A stretch of 64,000 bases of DNA from DTPU01 sp963827855 (GCA_963827855.1 CAWHBY010000002.1:124001-188000), one strand, 5' to 3'; positions 18,062 to 28,413 are shown, counted from the stretch's first letter. Numbers and translations are program-made. Notes: generated by a model not told the origin, from the sequence alone.

Positions 18062-21000
18062 TTGGAGTACAGCCTCCACTTCAGGCCTGCGTTGAACTGG
18101 TTGAAGCGGTCGTACTCGCCGTAGACCGACCACCGCTTGTCCAGTCGATACTCGATGACCTGGGTGGGCTGGCCCGTCTCGCTCATCTCCTCGCCACTCC
18201 GGACGGACAGCCGGTCCAGGGACCCCGGATCCTGACTCATCTTGCGCAGCAGGTCGCGGGCGAAGAAGCCCGCCACCTGGCTGGCCCGCTGCTGGGTCGT
18301 GAGGGAGGTTCCACCCGGTGGCAGCCGGCCCGACGTGACCATCATCAGGATGTCCTCTGAGCTCATGGCGGGCGTGGAGCTGAAGGAGATCAGGGGATTG
18401 CTGACGCTGCCGCTCGCAAACAGCTTGATCGTGTAGCCGTAGGAGCGACTCGTGCCGGTCAGATCCAACGCGGGCCGGTAGGGATTGGCGGCAGTCAGCT
18501 CCACCAGTCCGCGGTCGATCGCAAAATCGGCGAAGGGAAAGTGCACGGCGCCGGTGTCCGCCCTGGCCTCGCCCGTGCACACGGGCTCACCCAGCGTCCC
18601 GCGGAGCTTGAAATCCGCGGAGACCTCGCCGGAGAACCACGGGGTCCGCACCTGCATGAACCGCTGGGCAGCGAGATCCAGGTCCAGCCGCCAGGATGCG
18701 AGGGGCTTGTACGGCACGCTGAAATAGGGCGGACGATCCTGGGACCGACCCGAGCCGCCAGAGCCGCTCGACTGCACGTCGCGGACGTACAGACTGTCGC
18801 GGAAGGTCATCTTTCCAACGACCGCCGCGGGTCCACTGCCGGTCTGGACCACCTTCACGTCCAGGTCTGAGCGGACGATGAGGCCTGCCTGCCGGACCAA
18901 CGGCACGTTCTGTCCCTTCAAGGCCAGCTCGAACTCCGGCTGGCTGCCGGCGTTCAGCCTGGCCCAGCCGCTGAGCGTGACGGGCTGTCCGCCGACGTTG
19001 GCGGTCCAGTTCTCCAGGCGGACGAGCCGGTCCTCGAAGCGGACATCGGCCTGGATGTCGTGGATGGACGGGATGGAGCCAAACGAACGGGTCGCGGCGT
19101 CAGCGACCTTCAAGTTGCCCTGGATGCGGCCTTCGGGCAGCAAGGTCACGTCCACGGTGACGGTCCCTTGAGGCAGCAGCACGCCGGTCGAGGGATTCGT
19201 GAATGCCGAGAGACTGGCCCTATCGATCGTCACCCTGGCGCTGGCGGTCTGCCAGTCCGGCAGGGTCGGCCGGGTGAACAGGCGGCCCCACGTGCCGGGC
19301 GGTACCGGCCACTGGCCTGTGGCCCGCACTGCCTGCCCCGCCACCTTCAGGGTCAGCGTATGGATCGCCACGGTGCTGCGGTCAACATCCACCTCTAGGC
19401 GGAGATCGTCCAGGGCAGGCATCTCCGGCCTGGCCAGCCATCGCGACGGGTCGATCTGATGGGCGGTGAGCACGATCCTGCCCTGCGGCTCATCGAGCGT
19501 CCCTGACAAGGCCATCCGAAGCTCGGGCCCCACGACCTTCAGGCCGTGGCGGTCGAACCACGTCTGGAGGAATGACGCGTCCGGCTTCACAAATCCGTCC
19601 AATTCCAGGCGCTGGCCGCTGACTTCCTGCCAGGGCCGCGGCCACAGGGCCGGCAGGAGGGCTGCCGGGACGTGCCCCTGCAGTGTCACGGTCTCGACCT
19701 GAGAGGCCTCGACTCGAACGGCATCCAGGGACAGGCCTGTCCGGTCAGTCTTGGCCTGCACGCCGACCGACACGACCAGGCCGTCCTGGCCCGAGATCCG
19801 CACCTTGCCCAGGGCGGTGGCCACCAGAGGGCCATTGTCCCACGAGGCGTCCACGGCCAGATCCACGACCGTCACGTCCGGAAGAGGGCCTGCAATCATC
19901 CCTTCCAGGTCACCCAGCCGAATGCCGGAGGCGCTGGCGTGCAGCCGCCCTTGCTGCGGCCACGTCACGGACCCGTCCAGATTCAGCATCCGGCCATCAC
20001 CCCTGAGATGGAGGCCGTCCACGCTGACGACGCCGGGCTGTCTCAGGCTGATCCGGACCGGACTCGTCAGCCGGACCACTTCACTGCCAGCCCTCAAGAG
20101 CCTCCACTGATCCACCCGGATCGTGGACTCCTCGACCAGCCGGGCTGCGCCCCGGGCCTGCATACGGACCTCGCCAGCCGTAGCGTCCAGCACGACCTCT
20201 GAGAGATCCAGGGCCTCGCCCTTCCACTGCCCGTGGACCTCCATCACGGCCGCGTGCGGAAGCCGTACACCTCCGAGGCTCATCTCGCCTGTGTGGGTCA
20301 GGTGGCGCCACGGCCCGCTGCATGTACCGCTGCAGGTCAGTGCGTCGTATTGGACCTCGGCAGGCAGGAACCGCCGGCCGAACGGCCCGCTCACCTGCCA
20401 AGCTCCCCTGCTGACGGTCCGTGAGGCCAGGTCCAGAACACCCTCCGCAGTCACGGCAGACCCGTCCGCGAGAGACGCGTGTACGGACAAGGCCTCGACC
20501 ATTGGCCATTGCATGGAGGCCTTCGCGTCGCACGTCTTGACCTCCACGCCGTGGCTGGACAGGCCCTGACCCGAGGCCGCCAGGACCAATCGAGGGTACG
20601 TCTGGCTCGATGGCTGGACCTCGACCGTGCCGCTGAACTGGCCACGAGCCTGGCCAAAGCCGAGCCTGTCCAGATTCCCCTGAATCCGCAGGGTCGCAGG
20701 GGTGACCAACCATCGCTGGCCCCTGTACTCGACCTGGAAGGTGTCGGAGAGTTGCGCCTGCAGCCACGGACTGTTCACGTCCAGGGCCTCCACCGTCGCG
20801 GCCTGCAGGTCTCCATGGGCAGCGACCTCGGCGTGCACAGGGGGGGCGTCCCTATTCATGGGCTCCGCGTTCGCCTTGAGCTTCACCTGGAACCGGTCCT
20901 CCAGCCACACCAGGTGCAGCGAGCCCACGAGATCCGAATAGCCCTCGTCCTTCAGCAGGTCGCTGGGCACGTGAAAGGAGTCGGCGTCGAGCCTGGCCTC

Positions 21001-21741
21001 AGCAGGCAACTGCCGGCCCTGGACGAAGGCGGCTGCAAACGTCGCCTGGCTGCCCCGCCAGGCAATCTCGCCGGCCGCATTCCAGCCCTGCCCTGAACGG
21101 AAGACCCGGGACCGCACGGCAGCGCCCAGGGGCTCTGTCTTGAGGGTCACCGGCCATTCGGCCGGTGCAGTCAGGTCTACGGACACCTCCAGCATCTGGC
21201 CCAGGGCCCTGGAACTCGCCAGGCCGCGGAGGATGCGGCCGTCCCATTCGACCCTCGGCACCTCGATCACACCCGATGCCGTCACCACGGATCCACCTGA
21301 CAGGCGGGCAGACGTCAGCCACGAGCGGACGTGAGGCAGGTCTGCGGCCAACTCGTCCAACAGGCCGGTCACCGACCCGGTGGAGGGGGGCTTGCCCCGG
21401 GATTGAGGGGAGCTCACGTGGACCTGCCAGCCCCTGACTGCGAGCGAGGGACGATCCGCAGCCTGGCCGAACCAATGTCTCCACAGCCAGGCCTGGGGAA
21501 GGACGATCTCGACGGCGTCAGCCGTCAGCAACCCGTCTTCCGTCTGGACCTTCACACCGCGAAACACCACCCGGCTGTAGCCCATCCGGTCGTAGGCCTC
21601 GACGCTTGCGCCCAGGCGGTGCAACAGCCCGGTGACCAGCCATGGAAACCAGATCGGCGTGGACGCCACACTGATCACCACCGCAACGCCGGCTGCCCAA
21701 AGGAGCCTGCGCACCAATCGTCTGGGTTTGTGGGAAGCCAT
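18058..21741 (-). CDS. tamB: Translocation and assembly module protein TamB-like
   Basis: Long AsmA/TamB-type protein of 1,227 residues. An N-terminal membrane anchor (LLWAAGVAVVISVASTPIW) is followed by a very long repetitive beta-rich region and the C-terminal DUF490 domain: FFARDLLRKMSQDPG, QVIEYRLDKRWSVYGEYD and GLKWRLYSK. Such proteins form a hydrophobic-grooved periplasmic bridge to the outer membrane and are implicated in phospholipid transport or OMP assembly. It is the first gene of a two-gene operon with the TamA-like barrel. Confidence 0.92.
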   Translation of the reverse strand: MASHKPRRLVRRLLWAAGVAVVISVASTPIWFPWLVTGLLHRLGASVEAYDRMGYSRVVFRGVKVQTEDGLLTADAVEIVLPQAWLWRHWFGQAADRPSLAVRGWQVHVSSPQSRGKPPSTGSVTGLLDELAADLPHVRSWLTSARLSGGSVVTASGVIEVPRVEWDGRILRGLASSRALGQMLEVSVDLTAPAEWPVTLKTEPLGAAVRSRVFRSGQGWNAAGEIAWRGSQATFAAAFVQGRQLPAEARLDADSFHVPSDLLKDEGYSDLVGSLHLVWLEDRFQVKLKANAEPMNRDAPPVHAEVAAHGDLQAATVEALDVNSPWLQAQLSDTFQVEYRGQRWLVTPATLRIQGNLDRLGFGQARGQFSGTVEVQPSSQTYPRLVLAASGQGLSSHGVEVKTCDAKASMQWPMVEALSVHASLADGSAVTAEGVLDLASRTVSRGAWQVSGPFGRRFLPAEVQYDALTCSGTCSGPWRHLTHTGEMSLGGVRLPHAAVMEVHGQWKGEALDLSEVVLDATAGEVRMQARGAARLVEESTIRVDQWRLLRAGSEVVRLTSPVRISLRQPGVVSVDGLHLRGDGRMLNLDGSVTWPQQGRLHASASGIRLGDLEGMIAGPLPDVTVVDLAVDASWDNGPLVATALGKVRISGQDGLVVSVGVQAKTDRTGLSLDAVRVEASQVETVTLQGHVPAALLPALWPRPWQEVSGQRLELDGFVKPDASFLQTWFDRHGLKVVGPELRMALSGTLDEPQGRIVLTAHQIDPSRWLARPEMPALDDLRLEVDVDRSTVAIHTLTLKVAGQAVRATGQWPVPPGTWGRLFTRPTLPDWQTASARVTIDRASLSAFTNPSTGVLLPQGTVTVDVTLLPEGRIQGNLKVADAATRSFGSIPSIHDIQADVRFEDRLVRLENWTANVGGQPVTLSGWARLNAGSQPEFELALKGQNVPLVRQAGLIVRSDLDVKVVQTGSGPAAVVGKMTFRDSLYVRDVQSSGSGGSGRSQDRPPYFSVPYKPLASWRLDLDLAAQRFMQVRTPWFSGEVSADFKLRGTLGEPVCTGEARADTGAVHFPFADFAIDRGLVELTAANPYRPALDLTGTSRSYGYTIKLFASGSVSNPLISFSSTPAMSSEDILMMVTSGRLPPGGTSLTTQQRASQVAGFFARDLLRKMSQDPGSLDRLSVRSGEEMSETGQPTQVIEYRLDKRWSVYGEYDRFNQFNAGLKWRLYSK

Positions 21742-21794
21742 GATTTTCGTGACCGGTTCAGCGGAGCGATCAAGCTTCCGCGAATCAAGGTCCC

Positions 21795-24182
21795 CTACTG
21801 TGGATACACGATCAGCCGGTCGTGCACGAGCAGAACCAGGTCGTTCTTCCCGTCTCCGCTGACGTCACTGACCAGGACCGAACGGGGCTGGCCGCTGCCC
21901 GGTCTTCGCCCCTCGATCCGCCCCTCTTCGGCGGCACGGTGTTCCTCGAAGACCTTGAAGGTCAGCCCTCTGACCAATTTGCCCTCCCGATCGAAGGCGA
22001 GTACCTCCACGTGGTGACGGTTCTGCTCGCAGACCACGATCTCGGCGACGCCGTCTCCATTGAGGTCTCCGACGGTCAGATCCCCCAGCCGTCCCTCCTT
22101 GATGTCAGGCTCGAAACCCGCCACCTGGCGGAGTGTGTAGTCCTCCCCCCGCGACTGGACGGCAGCGAGCTTCTGATCGTAGCAGACGACCACCTGCTCA
22201 GTCGCGGCATCGGTGAAGTGTCCTGCGAGCAGCCGCCGGGCCCCTCCCGCAGGAACCTTGGTCTGGCTGCCCGCCCTGTACGTCGCGTCCGGCTGCGGAT
22301 CCAGGAAGGTCAGCACGCCGGATCGCTCATCCAGACCCACGATCTGCACAGGCGCCTCCTTGGCGGCCTGGTACATGGTCGCCAGGTTCAATTGGGACTG
22401 GGCGTCGGCTGCCTGGTACTGATCCAGCACCTGCCATCCCTTCTGAGGATCAAAGGTGACCGACCTGACAAAATGCTCCTGGGCCAGAAGGAGCACGTTT
22501 CGTCGCTGGGGTCCAAGGGCCGCCTTCGACACTGCCTGGGGCCGAAGTTGTCCGACCAGACCGGTCTGGATTTGGTCCTGCTTCTGCACGGCAAAGACGC
22601 CCGGCGCGGTCTGGCGGACCAGAAGCAGAGGCTCAAAGTCGCGAACGAGGATCACGTCGGTCAGCCCGTCTCCGTCGATGTCGCAGGCGATCAGATCCTG
22701 CGGCTTGTCTTCCACGCCATCGAGATCGAGCGACGGACCTGGCGAAGCCTCAGGCCTGCCCAGTCCGCAGATCGTGCGCAGTGAGTACCGGTCCCGGCCT
22801 CCCTCCTGGCCCTTGGAGACGTAGGCCAAGTCTGCATGGCCATCCCGGTCGAGGTCCGCCAGATCACAGACCAGCGGCTCTCCGATCGCGGAGACGGTCT
22901 GTGGGAAGGACAGGCGACCATCCTGGTACCGGCTTATCCCGATGAGCTTCTCCTCCACGCTCAGGACCACGAGGGACTCCGGGCCTTGGTCCGCCAGCCT
23001 GGCCGCACAGCACTTGCGCATGTCCTTGAGGCCGGGGAAGACCTGGGCCGTGGCCAAGGTGGTGCCGGACTGGCCTCGGTACACCACGAACTCGGCGTCC
23101 TTGGGCTCCGTGACGATCACGTCCGTAAGTCCATCGCCGTCGACGTCCGCCGCGGCAAACGCCCGTCTGTCAGAATCCTGCACCTGGGGCAGGGGATAGA
23201 TCGCGACCGACTCGACGGCCGCCTCCTTGGGCCGAAGGCTGAAGACGCCCAATCGCCCGCTCTGGGCTGACACGGCGACCACGGCGTCCTTCCCTCCAAG
23301 GTGGCAGACCTCCACCTCAGAGGGCCATGGGATCGAGCAGCGGACCTCAGGCCCCAGGGTCCCGTCGGGCCGTTGAATCCGTACCCTCAGGGGGTACTCT
23401 TCATCGCCGGCCGCCCACAAGAGCAGATCCGATCGCCCATCCCCGTTGAGGTCGCCGGTGCAGATCTTGCGGAGCTGGGTGGACGAGCTGGATTGACGCA
23501 GGGGCTTTGCCAGGGCCCCCTTCTTGTCCTGCAGGAGCAGGCTGTAACCGTCCTCCGACAGCACGATCAGATCCAACCGTCCGTCGCCATTGACGTCGCC
23601 GACGGTCAGGGCCTCTGTGCTCTTGAGGCCGTCCGGGATATCCCATCGCTGCTCGGATTGCCACTTGGGCTCTGCCACGCCAGTCTTGGCATCCTTTGGG
23701 TCGGAGCGTTCCTGGAGCGTGACCCTCAGGCCCTCGGGACTATAGTAGGCCAGGTCCGGCAATCCATCTCCGTTGAGGTCTGCCAGCACCGCGCTGACGG
23801 CCTGGACGGCCAGGGGATACCAGGTCCTCTTGAATCGCCAGTTCTGCTCGCGGCCGAACACGTCATTGATGTTCTCAGTATCCGAAGGCTCCAGCTCGGT
23901 CTTGCCCGGCTCGAAATTGGGCCTTTGCAGCAGCAGCTCGATGCGGGCCTTGCGATTGTTGGCCACCACCAGATCGATCCGGCCGTCGCCATTGATGTCG
24001 CCGGCCAGAGGACGCCCGAGGTCCCAGTCCAGCTTCAGGATCTCCATCTCTCCGAGTCCATAGTAGTCGGAGAGGGACTGATCCTCAGCCTCGCCCTTGG
24101 ACCCGCCCGAAAGCAGACAGACGAGCAGAAGGACCACGATGCACCCTATCCCAATGGACCTGACGAGACCCGTTCTGTTCAT
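21795..24182 (-). CDS. Secreted FG-GAP/VCBS repeat protein
   Basis: Protein of 795 residues with a hydrophobic signal (SIGIGCIVVLLLVCLLSGG). At least eight repeats of the type DINGDGRIDLVV, DLNGDGLPDLAY, DVNGDGRLDLIV, DLNGDGRSDLLL, DVDGDGLTDVIV and DIDGDGLTDVIL are spread through the chain, and it ends with VSGDGKNDLVLLVHDRLIVY. These calcium-binding blades form integrin-alpha-like beta-propellers, so a cell-surface role is likely; ligand unknown. The ATG at 24182 is chosen because the signal peptide starts there. The reading frame is open further upstream without conserved sequence. Its 5' gap is shared with the divergent protease gene. Confidence 0.85.
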   Translation of the reverse strand: MNRTGLVRSIGIGCIVVLLLVCLLSGGSKGEAEDQSLSDYYGLGEMEILKLDWDLGRPLAGDINGDGRIDLVVANNRKARIELLLQRPNFEPGKTELEPSDTENINDVFGREQNWRFKRTWYPLAVQAVSAVLADLNGDGLPDLAYYSPEGLRVTLQERSDPKDAKTGVAEPKWQSEQRWDIPDGLKSTEALTVGDVNGDGRLDLIVLSEDGYSLLLQDKKGALAKPLRQSSSSTQLRKICTGDLNGDGRSDLLLWAAGDEEYPLRVRIQRPDGTLGPEVRCSIPWPSEVEVCHLGGKDAVVAVSAQSGRLGVFSLRPKEAAVESVAIYPLPQVQDSDRRAFAAADVDGDGLTDVIVTEPKDAEFVVYRGQSGTTLATAQVFPGLKDMRKCCAARLADQGPESLVVLSVEEKLIGISRYQDGRLSFPQTVSAIGEPLVCDLADLDRDGHADLAYVSKGQEGGRDRYSLRTICGLGRPEASPGPSLDLDGVEDKPQDLIACDIDGDGLTDVILVRDFEPLLLVRQTAPGVFAVQKQDQIQTGLVGQLRPQAVSKAALGPQRRNVLLLAQEHFVRSVTFDPQKGWQVLDQYQAADAQSQLNLATMYQAAKEAPVQIVGLDERSGVLTFLDPQPDATYRAGSQTKVPAGGARRLLAGHFTDAATEQVVVCYDQKLAAVQSRGEDYTLRQVAGFEPDIKEGRLGDLTVGDLNGDGVAEIVVCEQNRHHVEVLAFDREGKLVRGLTFKVFEEHRAAEEGRIEGRRPGSGQPRSVLVSDVSGDGKNDLVLLVHDRLIVYPQ

Positions 24183-24309
24183 CCTGTGGACCCGCTTCCC
24201 AAGACATCCTTGTTGCCATATAATCCTGACCATAGAGTGGACCAGTATATAGGGCTCTGCCACATTGGGCAAGATCGCCAAATACTCATGCAGATACGGG
24301 GCGACAAAG

Positions 24310-25305
24310 ATGAATTCATCCAGAGTCTTTTCTCTCGGTCTCGCCGCTGGGCTGGCCGTGATCCTCACGCTTCCTGCGGCCGCCGACACCGTGGTCCTCC
24401 ACGATGGCCAGACCATCCGGGCGGAGGTGGTCAGGGCAGATGACCGATCCGTGATCGTCGATCTGGGCTTTGACCTGTTGCGGATCCCCAGGTCGAGCGT
24501 CCGCCAGATCCAGCAGGACCCCTGCAACGTCTCGTCCCCGCAGGCCGGCCCCGATGCCACGGACACAACGACCGGTCTGTCACGCCTTGTGGGCATGTAT
24601 TACACCGCCACTCTGGAGCCCACCACGATCGAGCGCAACGTGGAACGCTTTGGCGAGGCGGTGGTCATGGTCAGCAGCCCAGCAGGCCAGGGCTCGGGCT
24701 TCATCATCAACGAGAAGGGACACCTGATCACCAACTACCACGTGATCGCCGGCGAGACCCTGATCAAGGTGACTGTCTTTCACAAGGCCGTCAGCGGGTT
24801 CGAGCAGCAGGTCTACAAGAAGGTGCGGATCGTGGCCTTCAATCCCTTTGCCGATCTGGCCCTGCTGAAGATCGAGCAGGCCGACCAGCCGTTTCAGCAC
24901 GTGGTGCTGGGCCAGAGCGATCAGGTCGCTGCAGGCCAGACCTGTTTTGCCATCGGCAATCCCCTGGGGCTGACCCGGACCGTCAGCCAGGGTATCGTCT
25001 CGAACACCCACCGTGACTATGATGGCCAGCTCTACGTCCAGACCACCACGGACATCAACCCCGGCAATTCCGGGGGCCCCCTGTTCAACCTCAAAGGCGA
25101 GGTCATCGGCGTCACCTCCATGGGATACCTGTTCCTGGGAGGGCTGAACTTCGCGATCCCCGTGGATGCGGTCCAGCGGTTCATCGAGAACTGGGACGCC
25201 TTCGCCTTCAATGAAGACAACCCCAACGCCGGCTTTCGATACCTGCAGCCGATTGGCCGAAAGAATCTCGCCACCCCGCCCGCGAGCAGGCTGCCGAAGG
25301 ACTGA
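24310..25305 (+). CDS. Secreted trypsin-like serine protease (HtrA/DegP-like, no PDZ)
   Basis: Protein of 331 residues. The signal peptide is MNSSRVFSLGLAAGLAVILTLPAAA. A short region similar to the SH3-like DUF found before such proteases (VVLHDGQTIRAEVVRADDRSVIVDLG) precedes the catalytic domain. The triad is visible as His in LITNYHVIAGE, Asp in PFADLALLKIE and Ser in INPGNSGGPLFN. The chain stops soon after the protease domain and has no PDZ domain, so substrate selection must differ from DegP. It is followed 32 bp later by a secreted protein, likely co-transcribed. Confidence 0.9.
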   Translation: MNSSRVFSLGLAAGLAVILTLPAAADTVVLHDGQTIRAEVVRADDRSVIVDLGFDLLRIPRSSVRQIQQDPCNVSSPQAGPDATDTTTGLSRLVGMYYTATLEPTTIERNVERFGEAVVMVSSPAGQGSGFIINEKGHLITNYHVIAGETLIKVTVFHKAVSGFEQQVYKKVRIVAFNPFADLALLKIEQADQPFQHVVLGQSDQVAAGQTCFAIGNPLGLTRTVSQGIVSNTHRDYDGQLYVQTTTDINPGNSGGPLFNLKGEVIGVTSMGYLFLGGLNFAIPVDAVQRFIENWDAFAFNEDNPNAGFRYLQPIGRKNLATPPASRLPKD

Positions 25306-25337
25306 GCAGGGGTGGTCCTTAGACAAGGGAGGTTCCC

Positions 25338-27245
25338 ATGGTGCGTGTTCCTGTCGTGCTGTCCTTGATCGGATCTGCGGTCGCCTGCGCCGCTGTCGCG
25401 GATTCCGCCCGCCTGCTGCCGGCCGATACAGCCGCCATGATCAGCGTGGACTCTGTAGAGGCCCTCAAGACTGCCTTCAAGAAGACCGGCTACTATGAAC
25501 TCTACAAGGACCCCAGCCTGCAGGCCGTGGTGGGGCCCAGTCAGAAGAAAATCGAGGACAAGATCAACGAGGCCCTGAAGGAGCTGTGGCGGCAGCGCAA
25601 GGTGGAGAACCCGCCGGAGACACTCCCCTGGCCGCAGGGCCGGGTCACGTTGGGCGTCTTTCTGTCCGCCCGCGAGGTGGCCGCCGAATCGCCGGACGAT
25701 CACGAGGAGTCGGGGACAACCGTGCGGCCCAAACGCCTGCGGAGGGTCCCGGACCTCCAATTCGTCGTCATCGCCGACATGGGCAAGGCCGTGGGCCAAG
25801 CCCAGAGCCTGGCCCAGCAATTGACCCGGTCGCTGGGCGACGACACCGGCCGCAGGCGGAGACAGCGGATCAGGGGTATCGACTTCCAGATCTTCACGAG
25901 CGACAAGGCAGGGGCAGACGTCAATGACGTGATCTGTTTCGGGTTCAAGGACACCCTGTTGATCCTGGGCAGCAGTGTCCCCCGGGTCGAGGCCGTGGTC
26001 CGGCAGATGGAACGGGACTCCGACGCCAGCCTCGCCAGCAGCCGCGCATTCCAGACCGGGGCGCGGGCCGTGGGCGAAGGGGAGGTGTTCCTGTTCGTCA
26101 ATGCAGATCCCATCCGCCGAATGGTCCGGGATCTTGAGGCCGACAAGGTCAAGATCGACAGGACCCTCGGGGCGCTCGGCCTGGACAACGTCACCGGCCT
26201 GGCGATCTCGTGGCAGATCGCGGCGAGCAGACAGGAGAACGTGCGGACCAAGGCCCTGGTCGGGGTCACTGGGCAGAAGAAGGGAATTCCAAACCTGCTC
26301 TGCCCCGCCTCAGCCCCTGTCCGGCCGCCTGAACGGCTGTCTGGCCGTGACGTTGTGCTGTGCGTCGTGGCCAATTATGATCTGGCCAAGGCCTATGACC
26401 AGGTCGCCAAGATGGCCATGGACATTGCTGCGGTGGACATCAACTTCTTTGCGCAGACCGCCATGGCGCCGACCGGCCAGGCCGAAGGCCAGCCGGCCTT
26501 GAACCTCCGCAGCGACATCCTCTCTCAGCTCTCGCCGCCGCTGGCCCTCAGTTGGAGGATGTCCAAGCCCTACACGGATTCGAAGAACTCACGGACGCTG
26601 GCCAGCGTCGGGGTTCGTGACGCTGACAAGCTGGATACAGGTCTGGCCCGGATACACCGGACCTTCCTGGCCAAATCCCAGCCTGACCTGCAGCGGAAGA
26701 TGCTGGACCACGCCCTCTACCTGCTGCCGCCCATGCCCATGGCGTCGCCCTTCCTCGCGCAGATGGGACAGGTTGCCATGGAGCCCAAGCAGTTTGCGGC
26801 AGCCATCGCCGCTGACAGCCTCGCGTTCGGCGAGGTGGATGCCGTCGAGCAGGTCATCCGGGATTCACAGGGGACGCCCTCTGACCCGCTTGGCTCTGAC
26901 CCGACGTTCCGTTATATTAAGCGATTCCTTCCCTCTGAGGCCGGGGCCTACTGGACCGTCAACGGCCAACGATACTGGGAGATCTTCTGGACCGTCCTCC
27001 AGTCCGAGGCCCGCAAGGCGGCCAGCCGCCCCAGGCCTGGCGCAGCAGCGGCCAAGGATCGGAGTATCGACGAGGAGGACCTCTCTCCGATCGGCCAGAT
27101 CGGGCAGATCATCGATCTGACCAAGCTGCCTCCCTTTGAGTCTGTCAGGAAGTACTTCGGTCCTACTGCGGCCTATGTCAAGGAACACGCGGATGGGATC
27201 ACCCTGGAGCAGGTCGACCTCAGATCGCAAGAAAGCAGCGATTAG
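25338..27245 (+). CDS. Large secreted DUF3352-like protein
   Basis: Protein of 635 residues with a signal peptide (MVRVPVVLSLIGSAVACAAVA). It opens with LLPADTAAMISVDSVEALK, the same layout as the product starting at 9587, and contains a long alternating alpha/beta body with ADMGKAVGQAQSLAQQLT and DTLLILGSSVPRVEAVVRQM. No catalytic motif is evident. The last 60 residues are charged. Such proteins recur in Planctomycetota without known function. The last codons run into a heptamer repeat. Confidence 0.6.
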   Translation: MVRVPVVLSLIGSAVACAAVADSARLLPADTAAMISVDSVEALKTAFKKTGYYELYKDPSLQAVVGPSQKKIEDKINEALKELWRQRKVENPPETLPWPQGRVTLGVFLSAREVAAESPDDHEESGTTVRPKRLRRVPDLQFVVIADMGKAVGQAQSLAQQLTRSLGDDTGRRRRQRIRGIDFQIFTSDKAGADVNDVICFGFKDTLLILGSSVPRVEAVVRQMERDSDASLASSRAFQTGARAVGEGEVFLFVNADPIRRMVRDLEADKVKIDRTLGALGLDNVTGLAISWQIAASRQENVRTKALVGVTGQKKGIPNLLCPASAPVRPPERLSGRDVVLCVVANYDLAKAYDQVAKMAMDIAAVDINFFAQTAMAPTGQAEGQPALNLRSDILSQLSPPLALSWRMSKPYTDSKNSRTLASVGVRDADKLDTGLARIHRTFLAKSQPDLQRKMLDHALYLLPPMPMASPFLAQMGQVAMEPKQFAAAIAADSLAFGEVDAVEQVIRDSQGTPSDPLGSDPTFRYIKRFLPSEAGAYWTVNGQRYWEIFWTVLQSEARKAASRPRPGAAAAKDRSIDEEDLSPIGQIGQIIDLTKLPPFESVRKYFGPTAAYVKEHADGITLEQVDLRSQESSD

Positions 27246-27327
27246 CTATTGGCTCTTAGCGATTGGCCGGAGAACAGCAGGCGAACGCGATCGGCTAACC
27301 GCTAATAGCAAATCGCTAACAGCTCTG
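27238..27327. repeat. Heptamer tandem repeats in two complementary arms
   Basis: The left arm GCGATTA, GCTATTG, GCTCTTA, GCGATTG starts inside the last codons of the preceding gene and includes its TAG stop. The right arm, near 27291-27325, reads GGCTAAC, CGCTAAT, AGCAAAT, CGCTAAC and is roughly complementary. The gap is shared by two convergent genes. Confidence 0.85.
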
Positions 27328-28284
27328 AATCCACACCTCGCTGTCATACCGCAGCATGGTCAGGCCGTCGGCAAATCCGTCGAATCGAATGGCCGGCCTG
27401 CGACCCTGGACCTCCTGCAAGAGCCACTTGGGAAAGTCTGCACCGGCCTTGATGGACAGTGGCGCCCCGCCGCCAAACCGCGGGTTGATCTCGATGAACG
27501 TGACATTGCCCTCGGCCGTGACGATCAGTTGAACCGTGATCACACCCGGCCCTGCGCCCAGGTCCCTCACCAGATCAGCAACCCTCGCCATGATCCGTGG
27601 GTCCTTTACGACCTGGGCCTTGCTGACCTCCCCTGCCCTGACCTCCATACGCCGACGGGGCACCACGGTCCTCACTGCACCTTCCCCATCCACGTAGACG
27701 TCACAGGTGTACTCCTTGCCCTGTACGTAGGGCTGGCAGATCGCATGCGGGATCCGCCTGGCGAAGAAGGCCAGCTCAGGCCGGCTCATGACGATCACGT
27801 TGTTCAGGCTCGCGTACCCGTCCCACGGCTTGACCACCCAGGGTCGCGACGGTGTCGGTCCACCGGGTCCTGCCAGGATCGCCCGGGCGAGGACGGTCCT
27901 CGGTGCGTCGAATCCATGGCGGGTCAGGAATCTGCACGTCAGTCGCTTGTCCTGGCAGATGTCGATGACCTTGGGCTCTGAGACCAGGACCTTGCACCCC
28001 AGCGATTCAAAGCGTCCGCGATTCTCGGCAAGGGTCTTCAGGTCCAGATCAACCGTGGGGACCAGGAGTCTGACTCCATAGGTCTCTACGATGGACAGCA
28101 ACTGGCGGACGTAGGCGCGACAGTGGACCGGCGCCACCAGGAAGCCCAGGTCGCACGATTGCAGGCCGGAGCTAAGCTGGGTGGTGTCAGTGCCGAGCAG
28201 TGCCGAAACCACGCGCAGGCCTTGTGCCGCCTCCCTGAACGCGGTCACCAGGCCCACCCTCCTGCCCACGCACGTGAAGAGCAC
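27316..28284 (-). CDS. ATP-grasp domain protein (carbamoyl-phosphate-synthase-like)
   Basis: ATP-grasp ligase of 322 residues from a GTG start preceded by AGGGA. The frame is open to an ATG at 28413, but the family normally begins with the strand LFTCVGRRVGLVTAFREA, so the short form is preferred. Typical parts are a Rossmann-like N-terminal domain, DKRLTCRFLTRHGFDAPRT, the ATP-binding WVVKPWDGYAS, and the metal-binding FIEINPRFGGGAPLSIKAG. Substrates may be a nucleotide-linked or amino-acid ligand; its location beside surface-sugar genes suggests decoration of a glycan. Unproven. Confidence 0.8.
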   Translation of the reverse strand: MLFTCVGRRVGLVTAFREAAQGLRVVSALLGTDTTQLSSGLQSCDLGFLVAPVHCRAYVRQLLSIVETYGVRLLVPTVDLDLKTLAENRGRFESLGCKVLVSEPKVIDICQDKRLTCRFLTRHGFDAPRTVLARAILAGPGGPTPSRPWVVKPWDGYASLNNVIVMSRPELAFFARRIPHAICQPYVQGKEYTCDVYVDGEGAVRTVVPRRRMEVRAGEVSKAQVVKDPRIMARVADLVRDLGAGPGVITVQLIVTAEGNVTFIEINPRFGGGAPLSIKAGADFPKWLLQEVQGRRPAIRFDGFADGLTMLRYDSEVWIQSC

Positions 28285-28384
28285 ATTACAGGTCCCTGCC
28301 TTGACGCCACGGCACGCCGAGGCCTCAGAAGCCTTGGTTGCAACGACTGTTATGGACGCGGAAAGTCTGGCCAATCCAATTCCT

Positions 28385-28413
28385 TTGACTTTTGGTGTCC
28401 GGCCAACTACCAT
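28385..28413 (+). promoter_or_regulatory. Probable sigma-70-type promoter for the polysaccharide genes
   Basis: TTGACT at 28385-28390, a 17-base spacer, then TACCAT at 28408-28413, on the plus strand. The start codon lies 94 bases downstream of the -10. The leader holds a GCAGGCC/GGCCTGC hairpin around 28444-28472. Confidence 0.5.

Noticed and set aside
15953..18580. Longer 875-codon version of the TamA-like protein
   Set aside because: The extra N-terminal 170 residues are out-of-frame tamB sequence; the ATG at 18061 with 4-bp overlap starts the conserved protein.
23301..24443. 380-codon plus-strand frame across the FG-GAP gene
   Set aside because: Antisense of calcium-repeat codons; no start signal or motif.
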